Positions 7,301-13,491 of a DNA stretch of 13,491 bases are shown in pieces (the first letter of the stretch is position 1; each line of letters starts with the position of its first letter). The stretch comes from Pseudomonadota bacterium (lineage in GTDB: Bacteria > Pseudomonadota > Alphaproteobacteria > Caulobacterales > Caulobacteraceae), in the NCBI GenBank assembly GCA_023434015.1, contig JAEYTM010000321.1, positions 1-13,491 of the forward strand. The letters are read 5' to 3'. The position numbers were made by a program, and so were the translations under genes. The notes under the pieces were generated by a model that ran no database searches, was not told the DNA's origin, and saw only the letters and a list, made by a program, of their open reading frames with translations.

Positions 7301-8596
7301 CTAGGTCTGGAAGACGGTCCTTCCGTCGACGACGGTGCGAAGCACCTTTCCCTGGAGCCGCCGACCGTCGAACGGTGAGTTCTTCGACTTGGAGATCAGC
7401 TTGTCGGCGTCGATCACCAGCGGGGCGTTCAGGTCGCACAGCACAAGGTCGGCCGGCGCGCCCTTCGCCAGCCGGCCGGCGGGCAGGTCCAGCAGGTCGG
7501 CGGGGGCGGACGTCACCGTGCGGACCAGGTCGATCAGCGGGATGCGGCCCTCGTGGTGGAAGGCCAGCAGGGCGGCCAGCAGGGTCTGCAGGCCGATGGC
7601 GCCCGGCGCGGCCTCGTCATAGGGCAGGCGCTTGTCCTCGGCCGGCGCCGGGTCGTGGGCCGAGACCACGATCTGGATCAGGCCCGACGCGATGGCCTCG
7701 ATGGTCGCCTGCCGGTCGTCCTCGGACCGCAGCGGCGGGTTCACCTTGCAGAAGGTGCGGTAGTCGCCGATGTCGACTTCGTTGAACGACAGGTGGTTGA
7801 TCGAGGTGCTGGCGACCACCGGCAGGCCCCGGTCGCGGCCGCGCCGGAAGCTCTCGATGGCGCCTTCGGTGGTCAGCTGGTCGACCAGCAGCCGGGCGCC
7901 GGTCAACTCGACCAGCGCCAGGTCGCGCTCAAGCATGATCTTTTCGGCGATCGCCGGCACGCCGGGCAGCCCCATGCGCGAGGCGAACTCGCCGGACGTC
8001 GCCGCCGCGCCCTCCGACAGCCAGGGGTCGGCCGGCCGGTGCGCCACCAGCACGCCGAACGCCTTGGCGTAGGACAGCACCCGCTGCATCACCTTGGAAT
8101 TGACGATCGGCCGGTCGGCGTCGGTGACATAGACGCAGCCGGCTTCATGCATCAGGCCGATCTCGGCCATCCGCTTGCCGTCCGCGCCCTTGGTCGCGGC
8201 TCCGGCGGGATAGACATTGACCAGTTCGATGTCCCGCGCCCGGCGCAGGATGAAGTCCACCACCGAGGGGTCGTCGACCACCGGATGGGTGTCCGGCTGT
8301 ACGACGATGGAAGTGACGCCCCCGGCCGCCGCCGCCAGGGCCGCCGACTTCAGCGTCTCCTTGGGCTCGGTGCCCGGTTCGCCGGTCTTCACGCGGATAT
8401 CGACGAGGCCGGGGATCAGCAGCCTGCCGCCCCCGTCGACCGTCTCGATGTCCGGCGACAGCGAGCCGAGGTCGCCGCCCTGCGCCACGTCGGCGATGAC
8501 CCCCTCGGTCACCAGCAGGGCGCCGGGCCCGTCGAAGCCGCTGGCCGGGTCGACCAGCCGGACGTTGGTGAAGGCCTGCGGACGGGGTCCCGTCAT
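7301..8596 (-). CDS. pyrC: Dihydroorotase-like protein, probably non-catalytic (PyrC' type)
   Basis: The 431-residue product has the full length and order of a type I dihydroorotase, including GLVD (63-66), EPG (73-75) and NPPLR (286-290). The zinc and substrate residues are mostly gone. The DxHxH motif reads D66-I-R68-V-K70, the substrate Arg after it is G72, the MPNT motif is QPDT (100-103), the HxST histidine aligns with Q240, and the TDHAPH aspartate aligns with A313. H186, and probably D159, remain. In pseudomonads an inactive homologue (PyrC') lacks the same ligands and is a structural partner of aspartate carbamoyltransferase. The ATGA overlap with pyrB fits that role here. A catalytic dihydroorotase would then be encoded elsewhere. 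The residue losses are seen directly; the structural role is inferred. Annotation pipelines would probably call it active PyrC. Confidence 0.9.
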   Translation of the reverse strand: MTGPRPQAFTNVRLVDPASGFDGPGALLVTEGVIADVAQGGDLGSLSPDIETVDGGGRLLIPGLVDIRVKTGEPGTEPKETLKSAALAAAAGGVTSIVVQPDTHPVVDDPSVVDFILRRARDIELVNVYPAGAATKGADGKRMAEIGLMHEAGCVYVTDADRPIVNSKVMQRVLSYAKAFGVLVAHRPADPWLSEGAAATSGEFASRMGLPGVPAIAEKIMLERDLALVELTGARLLVDQLTTEGAIESFRRGRDRGLPVVASTSINHLSFNEVDIGDYRTFCKVNPPLRSEDDRQATIEAIASGLIQIVVSAHDPAPAEDKRLPYDEAAPGAIGLQTLLAALLAFHHEGRIPLIDLVRTVTSAPADLLDLPAGRLAKGAPADLVLCDLNAPLVIDADKLISKSKNSPFDGRRLQGKVLRTVVDGRTVFQT

Positions 8597-9573
8597 CGGT
8601 CGTTCTCCAGGCGTCCCGCCAGGGAGGTCAGCACGGCCATGCGCGCGGCCACGCCCATCTCCACCTGATCCTGGATCAGGCTGACGGCGAGGTCGTCGGC
8701 CACATCGGAGTCGATCTCGACCCCGCGGTTCATCGGTCCGGGGTGCATGACCTTCACATGGTCCGAGGCATGGGCCAGCTTCTCGCGGTCCAGGCCGAAG
8801 AAGCGGAAATATTCGCGCGGCGAGGGGGCCATGACGCCGTCCATCCGCTCGAGCTGCAGGCGCAGCATCATCACCACGTCGCAGCCGGCGATGCCGGCGC
8901 GCATGTCATGGTGGATGGCCACGTTCCAGCGGTCGGCCTGGGACGGGATCAGGGTCGGCGGCCCGACCAGCCGCACCTCGGCGCCCAGCATCTGCAGCAG
9001 GGAAATGTTGGAGCGCGCCACCCGGCTGTGGGCGATGTCGCCGCAGATCGCCACCTTCAGACCGGCGATCCGCCCGAAGGCGCGCCGCATGGACAGGGCG
9101 TCCAGCAGGGCCTGGGTCGGGTGCTCGTGCTGGCCGTCGCCGGCGTTGACCACCGAGCAGCCGACCTTCTGCGACAGCAGGCTGGCCGCGCCCGAGGACG
9201 AGTGGCGCACCACCAGCAGGTCGGGCTGCATCGCGTTCAGCGTCACCGCCGTGTCGATCAGCGTCTCGCCCTTGGAGATCGAGGACGAGCGCGGGCTCAT
9301 GTTGACCACATCCGCGCCCAGCCGCTTACCGGCAAGCTCGAACGAACTCTGGGTCCGCGTCGAGTTCTCGAAGAACAGGTTCATCAGCGTGCGACCCTTC
9401 AACAGGTCGAGCTTCTTCGAGTGTTGGCGATTCAAGGCCACGAAGCCGTCGGCGAGGTCGAGGAGGCTGGCCACCTCCACCTCGTTCAGATCGGTCACGG
9501 ACAGGAAATGCCGCTTGGGGAAGGGGAAGGTCCTTCCGAGGACTTCGTTCAGCCCGGGCGCCGGCGTGCTCAT
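8593..9573 (-). CDS. pyrB: Aspartate carbamoyltransferase catalytic subunit
   Basis: PyrB joins carbamoyl phosphate and L-aspartate to make N-carbamoyl-aspartate, the first committed step of pyrimidine synthesis, in the cytoplasm. The 326-residue product carries the carbamoyl-phosphate loop FFENSTRT (67-74), the SKGET loop with K101, HPTQ (151-154), HSRVARSN (182-189), LRLQLERM (237-244) and VMHPGPMNRGVEI (275-287). The N-terminus has roughly ten residues more than E. coli PyrB before the conserved FLSVTDL. Several blocks resemble the pseudomonad type that assembles with PyrC' rather than with the PyrI regulatory chain, and no pyrI is present. The ATG at 9573 has GAGG eight bases upstream. 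The stop overlaps the pyrC start (ATGA). Confidence 0.97.
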   Translation of the reverse strand: MSTPAPGLNEVLGRTFPFPKRHFLSVTDLNEVEVASLLDLADGFVALNRQHSKKLDLLKGRTLMNLFFENSTRTQSSFELAGKRLGADVVNMSPRSSSISKGETLIDTAVTLNAMQPDLLVVRHSSSGAASLLSQKVGCSVVNAGDGQHEHPTQALLDALSMRRAFGRIAGLKVAICGDIAHSRVARSNISLLQMLGAEVRLVGPPTLIPSQADRWNVAIHHDMRAGIAGCDVVMMLRLQLERMDGVMAPSPREYFRFFGLDREKLAHASDHVKVMHPGPMNRGVEIDSDVADDLAVSLIQDQVEMGVAARMAVLTSLAGRLENDR

Positions 9574-9619
9574 GAAAGGGGCCTCATAGGGGGCTTTCCG
9601 GCTTGAGGGAAGGGGTCCG

Positions 9620-10087
9620 TCAAAGGCCGCGCAGGCGCTCCAGGGCGCCCTGCAGAATCCAGGCGGCGGCCATCTTGTCGACCACGTCCGCCCGGCGCGC
9701 CCGGGTCATGTCGGCCTCGCCGATCAGCATCCGGTTGATGGCCATCGAGCTCATCCGCTCGTCCCAGAAGGCGATCGGCACGTCGCGCAGGCGCAGGAGG
9801 TTGCGGGCGAAGGCGCGGCTGGACTGGCAGCGCGGGCCCTCGGTGCCGTCCATGTTGACCGGCAGGCCTATGACGATCCCACCCGCGCCGCGGCTCTCCA
9901 TCAGCCGGAACAGGACGCCTGCGTCCTCGGTGAATTTGGTCTTGCGGATCAGCTCCAGCGGGCTCGCCACCGTGCGCGTGGCGTCGGAGACGGCCACCCC
10001 TATGGTCTTCTCGCCGAGGTCCAGCCCGACCAGGGGCGAATAAGCCGGGGCGGCGGCGGGCAGTTCAGTGAGTTCGACGACGGCCAT
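9620..10087 (-). CDS. ruvX: RuvX/YqgF family RNase H-fold nuclease (putative Holliday junction resolvase)
   Basis: The family has an RNase H-like fold. E. coli YqgF is linked to maturation of the 16S rRNA 5' end, and other members to Holliday-junction cleavage; the sequence does not tell which applies here. The 155-residue product has VGLDLGEKTIGVAVSD with D23 (20-35), GLPVNMDGTEG (74-84), DERMSS (109-114) and the C-terminal VVDKMAAAWILQ with D137, so the acidic residues of the fold are present. The N-terminus is about 15 residues longer than minimal members. The ATG at 10087 has a G-run just upstream but at very short spacing. It lies 46 bases before pyrB and is probably first in the ruvX-pyrB-pyrC transcript, divergent from gatC. 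Confidence 0.94.
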   Translation of the reverse strand: MAVVELTELPAAAPAYSPLVGLDLGEKTIGVAVSDATRTVASPLELIRKTKFTEDAGVLFRLMESRGAGGIVIGLPVNMDGTEGPRCQSSRAFARNLLRLRDVPIAFWDERMSSMAINRMLIGEADMTRARRADVVDKMAAAWILQGALERLRGL

Positions 10088-10109
10088 GTCCCCCCATAGC
10101 CGTCATCCC

Positions 10110-10131
10110 GGTTTTCGCGCCAGCGAAAGCC
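10110..10131. repeat. Palindrome resembling a dispersed GTCATCCCGG-type repeat
   Basis: TTTCGC-GCCA-GCGAAA forms a perfect 6-bp stem with a four-base loop, extended by one wobble and two G-C pairs to a 9-bp stem. It is preceded by CGTCATCCCG, reminiscent of repetitive palindromic elements with a GTCATCCCGG start found in many bacterial genomes. Only one copy is in this window, so the repeat status is inferred. It lies in the divergent region between ruvX and gatC and could affect either leader. Confidence 0.4.
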
Positions 10132-10170
10132 CCATCGCGGCGGTTTCCAGGCCGGTGGCGAGGGGACTGC

Positions 10171-10200
10171 TTGCAAAGACCGGTCGCACCCGGCTAACCC
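10171..10200 (+). promoter_or_regulatory. Candidate promoter for gatCA
   Basis: TTGCAA (10171-10176) and GCTAACCC (10193-10200) are separated by 16 bases. The second matches six of eight positions of the GCTANAWC -10 consensus recalled for Caulobacter. A start of transcription near 10207 would give a short leader of about 24 bases before the gatC ATG. Confidence 0.35.
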
Positions 10201-10230
10201 ACGCGGCACGTGTTCAACAAGGGGATGGTC

Positions 10231-10518
10231 ATGGCCATCGATGCGGCGACCGTTCGCAAGGTCGCCCGGCTGGCGAGGATCGCCGAGCCGGAAGAGAAGC
10301 TGGAGCCGCTGGCGCGCGAGCTGTCGGGGATTCTCAATTGGATCGAGCAGCTGGGCGAGGTCGACACCGACGGCGTCGAGCCGATGACCTCGGCCGTCCA
10401 TGTCACCCTGCCGATGCGCGACGACGTGGTCACCGAAGGCGGCGATCCCGACGTGGTGCTGTCCAACGCCCCGAAGCGCGCGGGCGACTTCTTCGTGGTG
10501 CCCAAGGTGGTCGAGTAG
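10231..10518 (+). CDS. gatC: Aspartyl/glutamyl-tRNA amidotransferase subunit C
   Basis: GatC is the small belt-like subunit that holds GatA and GatB together. The 95-residue product matches the family throughout: VRKVARLARI near the N-terminus, a helix ending in ILNWIEQLGEVDTDGVEPM, then the extended LPMRDD segment and the C-terminal FFVVPKVVE. The ATG at 10231 is preferred because AAGGGG lies six bases upstream and MAIDAATVRKVARLARI is the usual start; a GTG seven codons upstream (10210) is also in frame. Its stop is one base before the gatA start, so the two are co-translated. Confidence 0.96.
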   Translation: MAIDAATVRKVARLARIAEPEEKLEPLARELSGILNWIEQLGEVDTDGVEPMTSAVHVTLPMRDDVVTEGGDPDVVLSNAPKRAGDFFVVPKVVE

Positions 10519-10519
10519 C

Positions 10520-11992
10520 ATGTCCGAACTGACCTCCCTCACCCTGAAGGCCGCCCTCGACGGCCTCAACGCCAAGTCCTTCTCCTCGGTGGAGCTGACC
10601 CAGGCGCACGTGCAGGCCGTCGAAGCCGCCCGCGCCCTCAACGCCTATGTGCTGGAGACCCCGGACCAGGCGCTGGAGATGGCCAAGGCCTCCGACGCCC
10701 GCCGCGCGGCCGGCGAGGCCGGTCCGCTGGACGGCGCGCCGCTGGGCATCAAGGACCTGTTCTGCACCAGGGGCGTGCGCTCCACCGCCGGCTCGAAGAT
10801 CATCGGCGAGTTCACCCCGACCTACGAATCCACCGTCACCGCCAACCTGTGGCGCGACGGGGCGGTGATGCTCGGCAAGCTGAACATGGACGAGTTCGCC
10901 ATGGGCTCGTCGAACGAGACCTCGGCCTGGGGGCCGGTGATCAATCCGTGGCGGGCGAACGGCGGCAACGCCCAGCTCACCCCTGGCGGCTCCTCGGGCG
11001 GGTCCGCCGCCGCCGTCGCCGCCGAGCTCTGCCTCGGGGCCACAGCCACCGACACCGGCGGCTCGATCCGCCAGCCCGCCGCCTTCACCGGCACAGTCGG
11101 CATCAAGCCGACCTACGGCCGTTGCTCGCGCTGGGGCGTCGTCGCGTTCGCCTCATCCCTCGACCAGGCCGGCCCGATGGCCCGCACCGTCGAGGACACC
11201 GCCATCCTGCTGAACTCCATGGCGGGCCACGACCCGAAGGATTCCACCAGCCTGCCCATCGAGACGCCGGACTTCGCGTCCTTCGTCGGCAAGTCGGTGA
11301 AAGGCCTGCGCGTGGGGGTGCCGAGGGAGTACCGCGTCGACGGCATGCCGCCGGAGATCGAAAAGCTCTGGGAGCAGGGCATCGCCTGGCTCAAGGAGGC
11401 TGGCTGCGAGGTCGTCGAGGTGTCGCTGCCGCACACCAAATACGCCCTGCCGGCCTACTACATCGTCGCACCGGCCGAGGCCTCCTCGAACCTCGCCCGC
11501 TACGACGGCATGCGCTACGGCCTGCGCGCCGACGGCGCCAACCTGACCGAGACCTACGAGAACACCCGCGCCGAGGGTTTCGGCGCCGAGGTGAAGCGCC
11601 GCATCCTGATCGGCACCTATGTGCTCTCGGCCGGCTATTACGACGCCTATTACCTGAAGGCCCTGAAGGTGCGCCGCCGCATCGCCGACGACTTCGAGCA
11701 GGCGTTCCAGAAGGTCGACGCCCTGCTGACCCCGACGGCGCCGTCCGCCGCCTTCCAGCTCGGCGAGAACTCCGACGATCCGGTGGCGATGTACCTGAAC
11801 GACATCTTCACGGTGACGGTGAACCTGGCCGGCCTGCCCGGCATGAGCATCCCTGCCGGCCTGGATTCCAACGGCCTGCCGCTCGGCCTGCAGCTGATCG
11901 GCCGGGCGCTGGACGAGGGGACCCTGTTCTCGCTCGGCGGCGCCATCGAGAAGGCCGCCGACTTCCGCGCCAAGCCCCAGAAGTGGTGGTGA
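10520..11992 (+). CDS. gatA: Aspartyl/glutamyl-tRNA amidotransferase subunit A
   Basis: GatA is the amidase that hydrolyses glutamine and passes ammonia to GatB for transamidation of mischarged tRNA. The 490-residue product has the amidase-signature triad: K78 in PLGIKDLF, the cis-serine S158 in TPGGSSGGS, and the nucleophile S182 in TDTGGSIRQPAA. Between the Lys and cis-Ser, the segment NPWRANGGNAQLTPGG is a few residues longer than NP-x(n)-PGGSSGG in firmicute GatA, a lineage variant rather than damage. The start is the ATG one base after the gatC stop; the frame is open further upstream but that overlaps gatC and is not conserved. Unlike the common gatCAB order, the next gene is on the opposite strand. 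Confidence 0.98.
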   Translation: MSELTSLTLKAALDGLNAKSFSSVELTQAHVQAVEAARALNAYVLETPDQALEMAKASDARRAAGEAGPLDGAPLGIKDLFCTRGVRSTAGSKIIGEFTPTYESTVTANLWRDGAVMLGKLNMDEFAMGSSNETSAWGPVINPWRANGGNAQLTPGGSSGGSAAAVAAELCLGATATDTGGSIRQPAAFTGTVGIKPTYGRCSRWGVVAFASSLDQAGPMARTVEDTAILLNSMAGHDPKDSTSLPIETPDFASFVGKSVKGLRVGVPREYRVDGMPPEIEKLWEQGIAWLKEAGCEVVEVSLPHTKYALPAYYIVAPAEASSNLARYDGMRYGLRADGANLTETYENTRAEGFGAEVKRRILIGTYVLSAGYYDAYYLKALKVRRRIADDFEQAFQKVDALLTPTAPSAAFQLGENSDDPVAMYLNDIFTVTVNLAGLPGMSIPAGLDSNGLPLGLQLIGRALDEGTLFSLGGAIEKAADFRAKPQKWW

Positions 11993-12000
11993 GCTGACGA

Positions 12001-12027
12001 CGCCTCCCCCGCCGGACGGGGGAGGCG
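12001..12027. terminator. Perfect 10-bp hairpin between convergent genes
   Basis: CGCCTCCCCC and GGGGGAGGCG form a perfect 10-bp stem around a seven-base loop. It lies 8 bases after the gatA stop and 8 bases before the stop of the reverse-strand gene, so it is placed to end transcription from both sides. Neither side has a clear T-run. The cctccccc...gggggagg form recalls hairpins common between genes in caulobacters, which I cannot verify here. Confidence 0.65.
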
Positions 12028-12035
12028 CGTTCGGC

Positions 12036-12341
12036 CTAAGCGATCTTGTCCAGCTCCGCCTGGATTTCCTTCAGCTTGGCGTCGTCGATCGCGCCCTGGC
12101 TGAGCGGCGCGACCTCGGTCAGGGTCATGTCGCTGATCTGATCGTAGTATTGCGGGATTTCCGGCAGGGCCTTCTCCAGCGCCGCCTTGGCGGCGGGGTT
12201 CTTCACCAGGTCGCCGATCCTGGTCGTCTGCACCGACAGGGCGCCGCCGGCTGCGGCGGGGGCCGGGGCAGGGGCGGGCGTCTGCGCCAGGGCGGGCAGG
12301 GCGACGAAGGCGAGCGTCGCCGCGATGAGCTGGGTCTTCAT
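12036..12341 (-). CDS. Small secreted or periplasmic protein of unknown function
   Basis: The 101-residue product begins with a clear Sec signal peptide: MK, a hydrophobic core (LIAATLAFVALPALA), and a likely cut after ALA at residue 19. A Pro/Ala linker (21-33) follows, then about 65 residues that look helical, with TTRIGDLVKNPAAKAALEKA and a C-terminal DDAKLKEIQAELDKIA. From memory, a motif like IGDLL-NPAA-VLEK...P...MTL appears in small or C-terminal domains of caulobacter and sphingomonad secreted proteins; no function is assigned. No Cys is present, so it is not a lipoprotein. The ATG at 12341 is chosen for the signal peptide; upstream in-frame starts would run into gatB. GGGGAAG lies upstream at a loose spacing. 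It sits reversed between gatA and gatB. Confidence 0.85.
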   Translation of the reverse strand: MKTQLIAATLAFVALPALAQTPAPAPAPAAAGGALSVQTTRIGDLVKNPAAKAALEKALPEIPQYYDQISDMTLTEVAPLSQGAIDDAKLKEIQAELDKIA

Positions 12342-12462
12342 TGGTCGTATCTTCCCCGAACAAGGTTTGGTCGCGGCAAGCTGAGCGCCGATTAGCGGTT
12401 TCGCGCAAGGGGGCGCATAGCCCGGCTTCCGCTGCGGGCCGCGGCGCACTATCAAGGCGGCC
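12342..12462. promoter_or_regulatory. Divergent leader region of the small secreted-protein gene and gatB
   Basis: Both genes point away from this 121-base stretch, so promoters for each should lie here or, for gatB, inside the neighbouring gene. AAGG at 12454-12457, five bases before the gatB ATG, is its likely ribosome-binding site. On the minus strand GCTAATC (12396-12390) resembles a shortened GCTANAWC box, without a good -35. No convincing plus-strand promoter was found. Confidence 0.35.
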
Positions 12463-13491
12463 ATGAGCGACAAGACCAAACAGATTCAGGGCCGCACCGG
12501 TCCGTGGGAAATCGTCCTCGGCCTGGAGGTTCACGCCCAGGTCGCCTCCAACGCCAAGCTGTTCTCGGGCGCGGCGGTGGGCGCGGGCGCCGGTCCGAAC
12601 AGCCAGGTCTCCCTGGTCGACGCGGCCATGCCGGGCATGCTGCCGGTCATCAACCGCCACTGCGTCGAGCAGGCGGTCCGGACCGGCCTCGGCCTGAAGG
12701 CGAAGATCAACCTCAAGAGCCATTTCGACCGGAAAAACTACTTCTATCCGGACCTGCCGCAGGGCTACCAGATCAGCCAGTTCAAGGACCCGGTGGTCGG
12801 GAACGGCGAGGTGACCGTCGAGCACGACGACGGCTCCACCTTCACCGTGCGCATCGAACGACTTCACCTGGAGCAGGACGCCGGCAAGAGCCTGCACGAT
12901 CAGGACCCGGCCGCGACCTATGTCGACCTCAACCGCGCGGGCACGGCCCTGATGGAGATCGTGTCCATGCCGGACATGAGAACCTCAGAAGAAGCCGCGG
13001 CTTACGTCAAGAAGCTGAGGACGATCCTGGTCTATCTCGGCACCTGCGACGGCGACATGGAGAAGGGCAACCTGCGCGCCGACGTCAACGTCTCGGTCTG
13101 CCGTCCGGGCGACTACGAGAAGTTCCGCGAGACCGGCGACTTCGGCCATCTGGGCACGCGCTGCGAGATCAAGAACGTCAACTCCTACCGCTACATCCAG
13201 CAGGCCATCGAATACGAGGCGCGCCGTCAGATCGAGATCCTCGAGGACGGCGGGGTGGTCGACCAGGAGACCCGGCTGTTCGATCCGGGCAAGGGCGAGA
13301 CCCGCTCGATGCGGTCCAAGGAAGAGGCGCACGACTACCGCTACTTCCCCGACCCGGACCTGCTGCCGCTCGTTCTCGACCCCGCCTGGGTCAAGGAAAT
13401 CGAGGCCACCCTGCCGGAGCTGCCGGACGCCAAGAAGGCGCGGCTGCAGTCGCAGTACGGCCTGACCGCCTATGACGCCCAGGTGCTGATC
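12463..13491 (+). CDS. gatB: Aspartyl/glutamyl-tRNA amidotransferase subunit B (3' end missing)
   Basis: GatB binds the mischarged tRNA, phosphorylates the Glu or Asp side chain and completes amidation with ammonia from GatA. The window holds 343 codons with no stop; typical GatB is near 480-500 residues, so the C-terminal helical and YqeY-like tail domains lie beyond the edge. Family motifs are clear: GLEVHAQ (20-26), NYFYPDLPQGYQISQF, VDLNRAGTALMEI (154-166), RADVNVSV, GTRCEIKNVNSYR and DYRYFPDPDL. The signature usually reads DxNRxGxPLxEI; here Pro is replaced by Ala (A162). An extra loop of several residues sits between NVSV and GTRCEIKN. The ATG follows AAGG at five bases. Confidence 0.97.
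   Translation, partial: MSDKTKQIQGRTGPWEIVLGLEVHAQVASNAKLFSGAAVGAGAGPNSQVSLVDAAMPGMLPVINRHCVEQAVRTGLGLKAKINLKSHFDRKNYFYPDLPQGYQISQFKDPVVGNGEVTVEHDDGSTFTVRIERLHLEQDAGKSLHDQDPAATYVDLNRAGTALMEIVSMPDMRTSEEAAAYVKKLRTILVYLGTCDGDMEKGNLRADVNVSVCRPGDYEKFRETGDFGHLGTRCEIKNVNSYRYIQQAIEYEARRQIEILEDGGVVDQETRLFDPGKGETRSMRSKEEAHDYRYFPDPDLLPLVLDPAWVKEIEATLPELPDAKKARLQSQYGLTAYDAQVLI

Noticed and set aside
10210..10230. GTG start for gatC seven codons upstream
   Set aside because: The ATG at 10231 has AAGGGG at good spacing and matches the usual GatC N-terminus.
12342..12479. Longer form of the small secreted protein (147 residues)
   Set aside because: It would bury the signal peptide internally and overlap the gatB start. 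The ATG at 12341 gives a normal secreted protein.

Overview
This window is GC-rich chromosomal DNA that reads as alphaproteobacterial, most likely Caulobacteraceae (Caulobacter, Phenylobacterium or Brevundimonas type). That placement is inferred from the strong G/C preference at third codon positions, from the protein sequences, and from remembered gene order (ruvX-pyrB-pyrC-plsY-dprA-topA-rnr next to divergent gatCAB). No search could be run. No phage, transposon, CRISPR array, tRNA or rRNA gene was seen. Nearly all of the window is housekeeping DNA.

Left part (1-10087) is all on the minus strand. In the direction of transcription it runs ruvX, pyrB, pyrC, a 338-base gap, plsY, dprA, a 120-base gap, topA, rnr, then the first codons of another gene at the left edge. 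pyrB/pyrC and plsY/dprA overlap by 4 bases (ATGA and GTGA), and rnr overlaps the next start by one base (TGATG), all signs of translational coupling. The products cover Holliday-junction or rRNA processing (RuvX), the aspartate carbamoyltransferase step of pyrimidine synthesis (PyrB with a dihydroorotase-like partner), phospholipid synthesis (PlsY), DNA uptake and recombination (DprA), DNA supercoiling (TopA) and RNA decay (RNase R).

Right part (10231-13491) is on the plus strand and encodes the GatCAB amidotransferase, which converts Glu-tRNA(Gln) and/or Asp-tRNA(Asn) to the amidated forms. gatC and gatA are one base apart. gatB is cut off by the right edge and is separated from gatA by a small reverse-strand gene for a secreted protein of 101 residues. 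A perfect 10-bp hairpin lies between gatA and that gene.

Points most worth a second look: (1) the pyrC product lacks most metal-binding residues of dihydroorotase and looks like a non-catalytic PyrC' partner of PyrB; (2) a 14-bp hairpin between topA and rnr pairs fully only as minus-strand RNA; (3) a coding-like stretch of 58 codons with a good ribosome-binding sequence but no start codon lies in the pyrC-plsY gap; (4) the gat genes are interrupted by a small secreted-protein gene. I do not see a clearly new multi-gene system.
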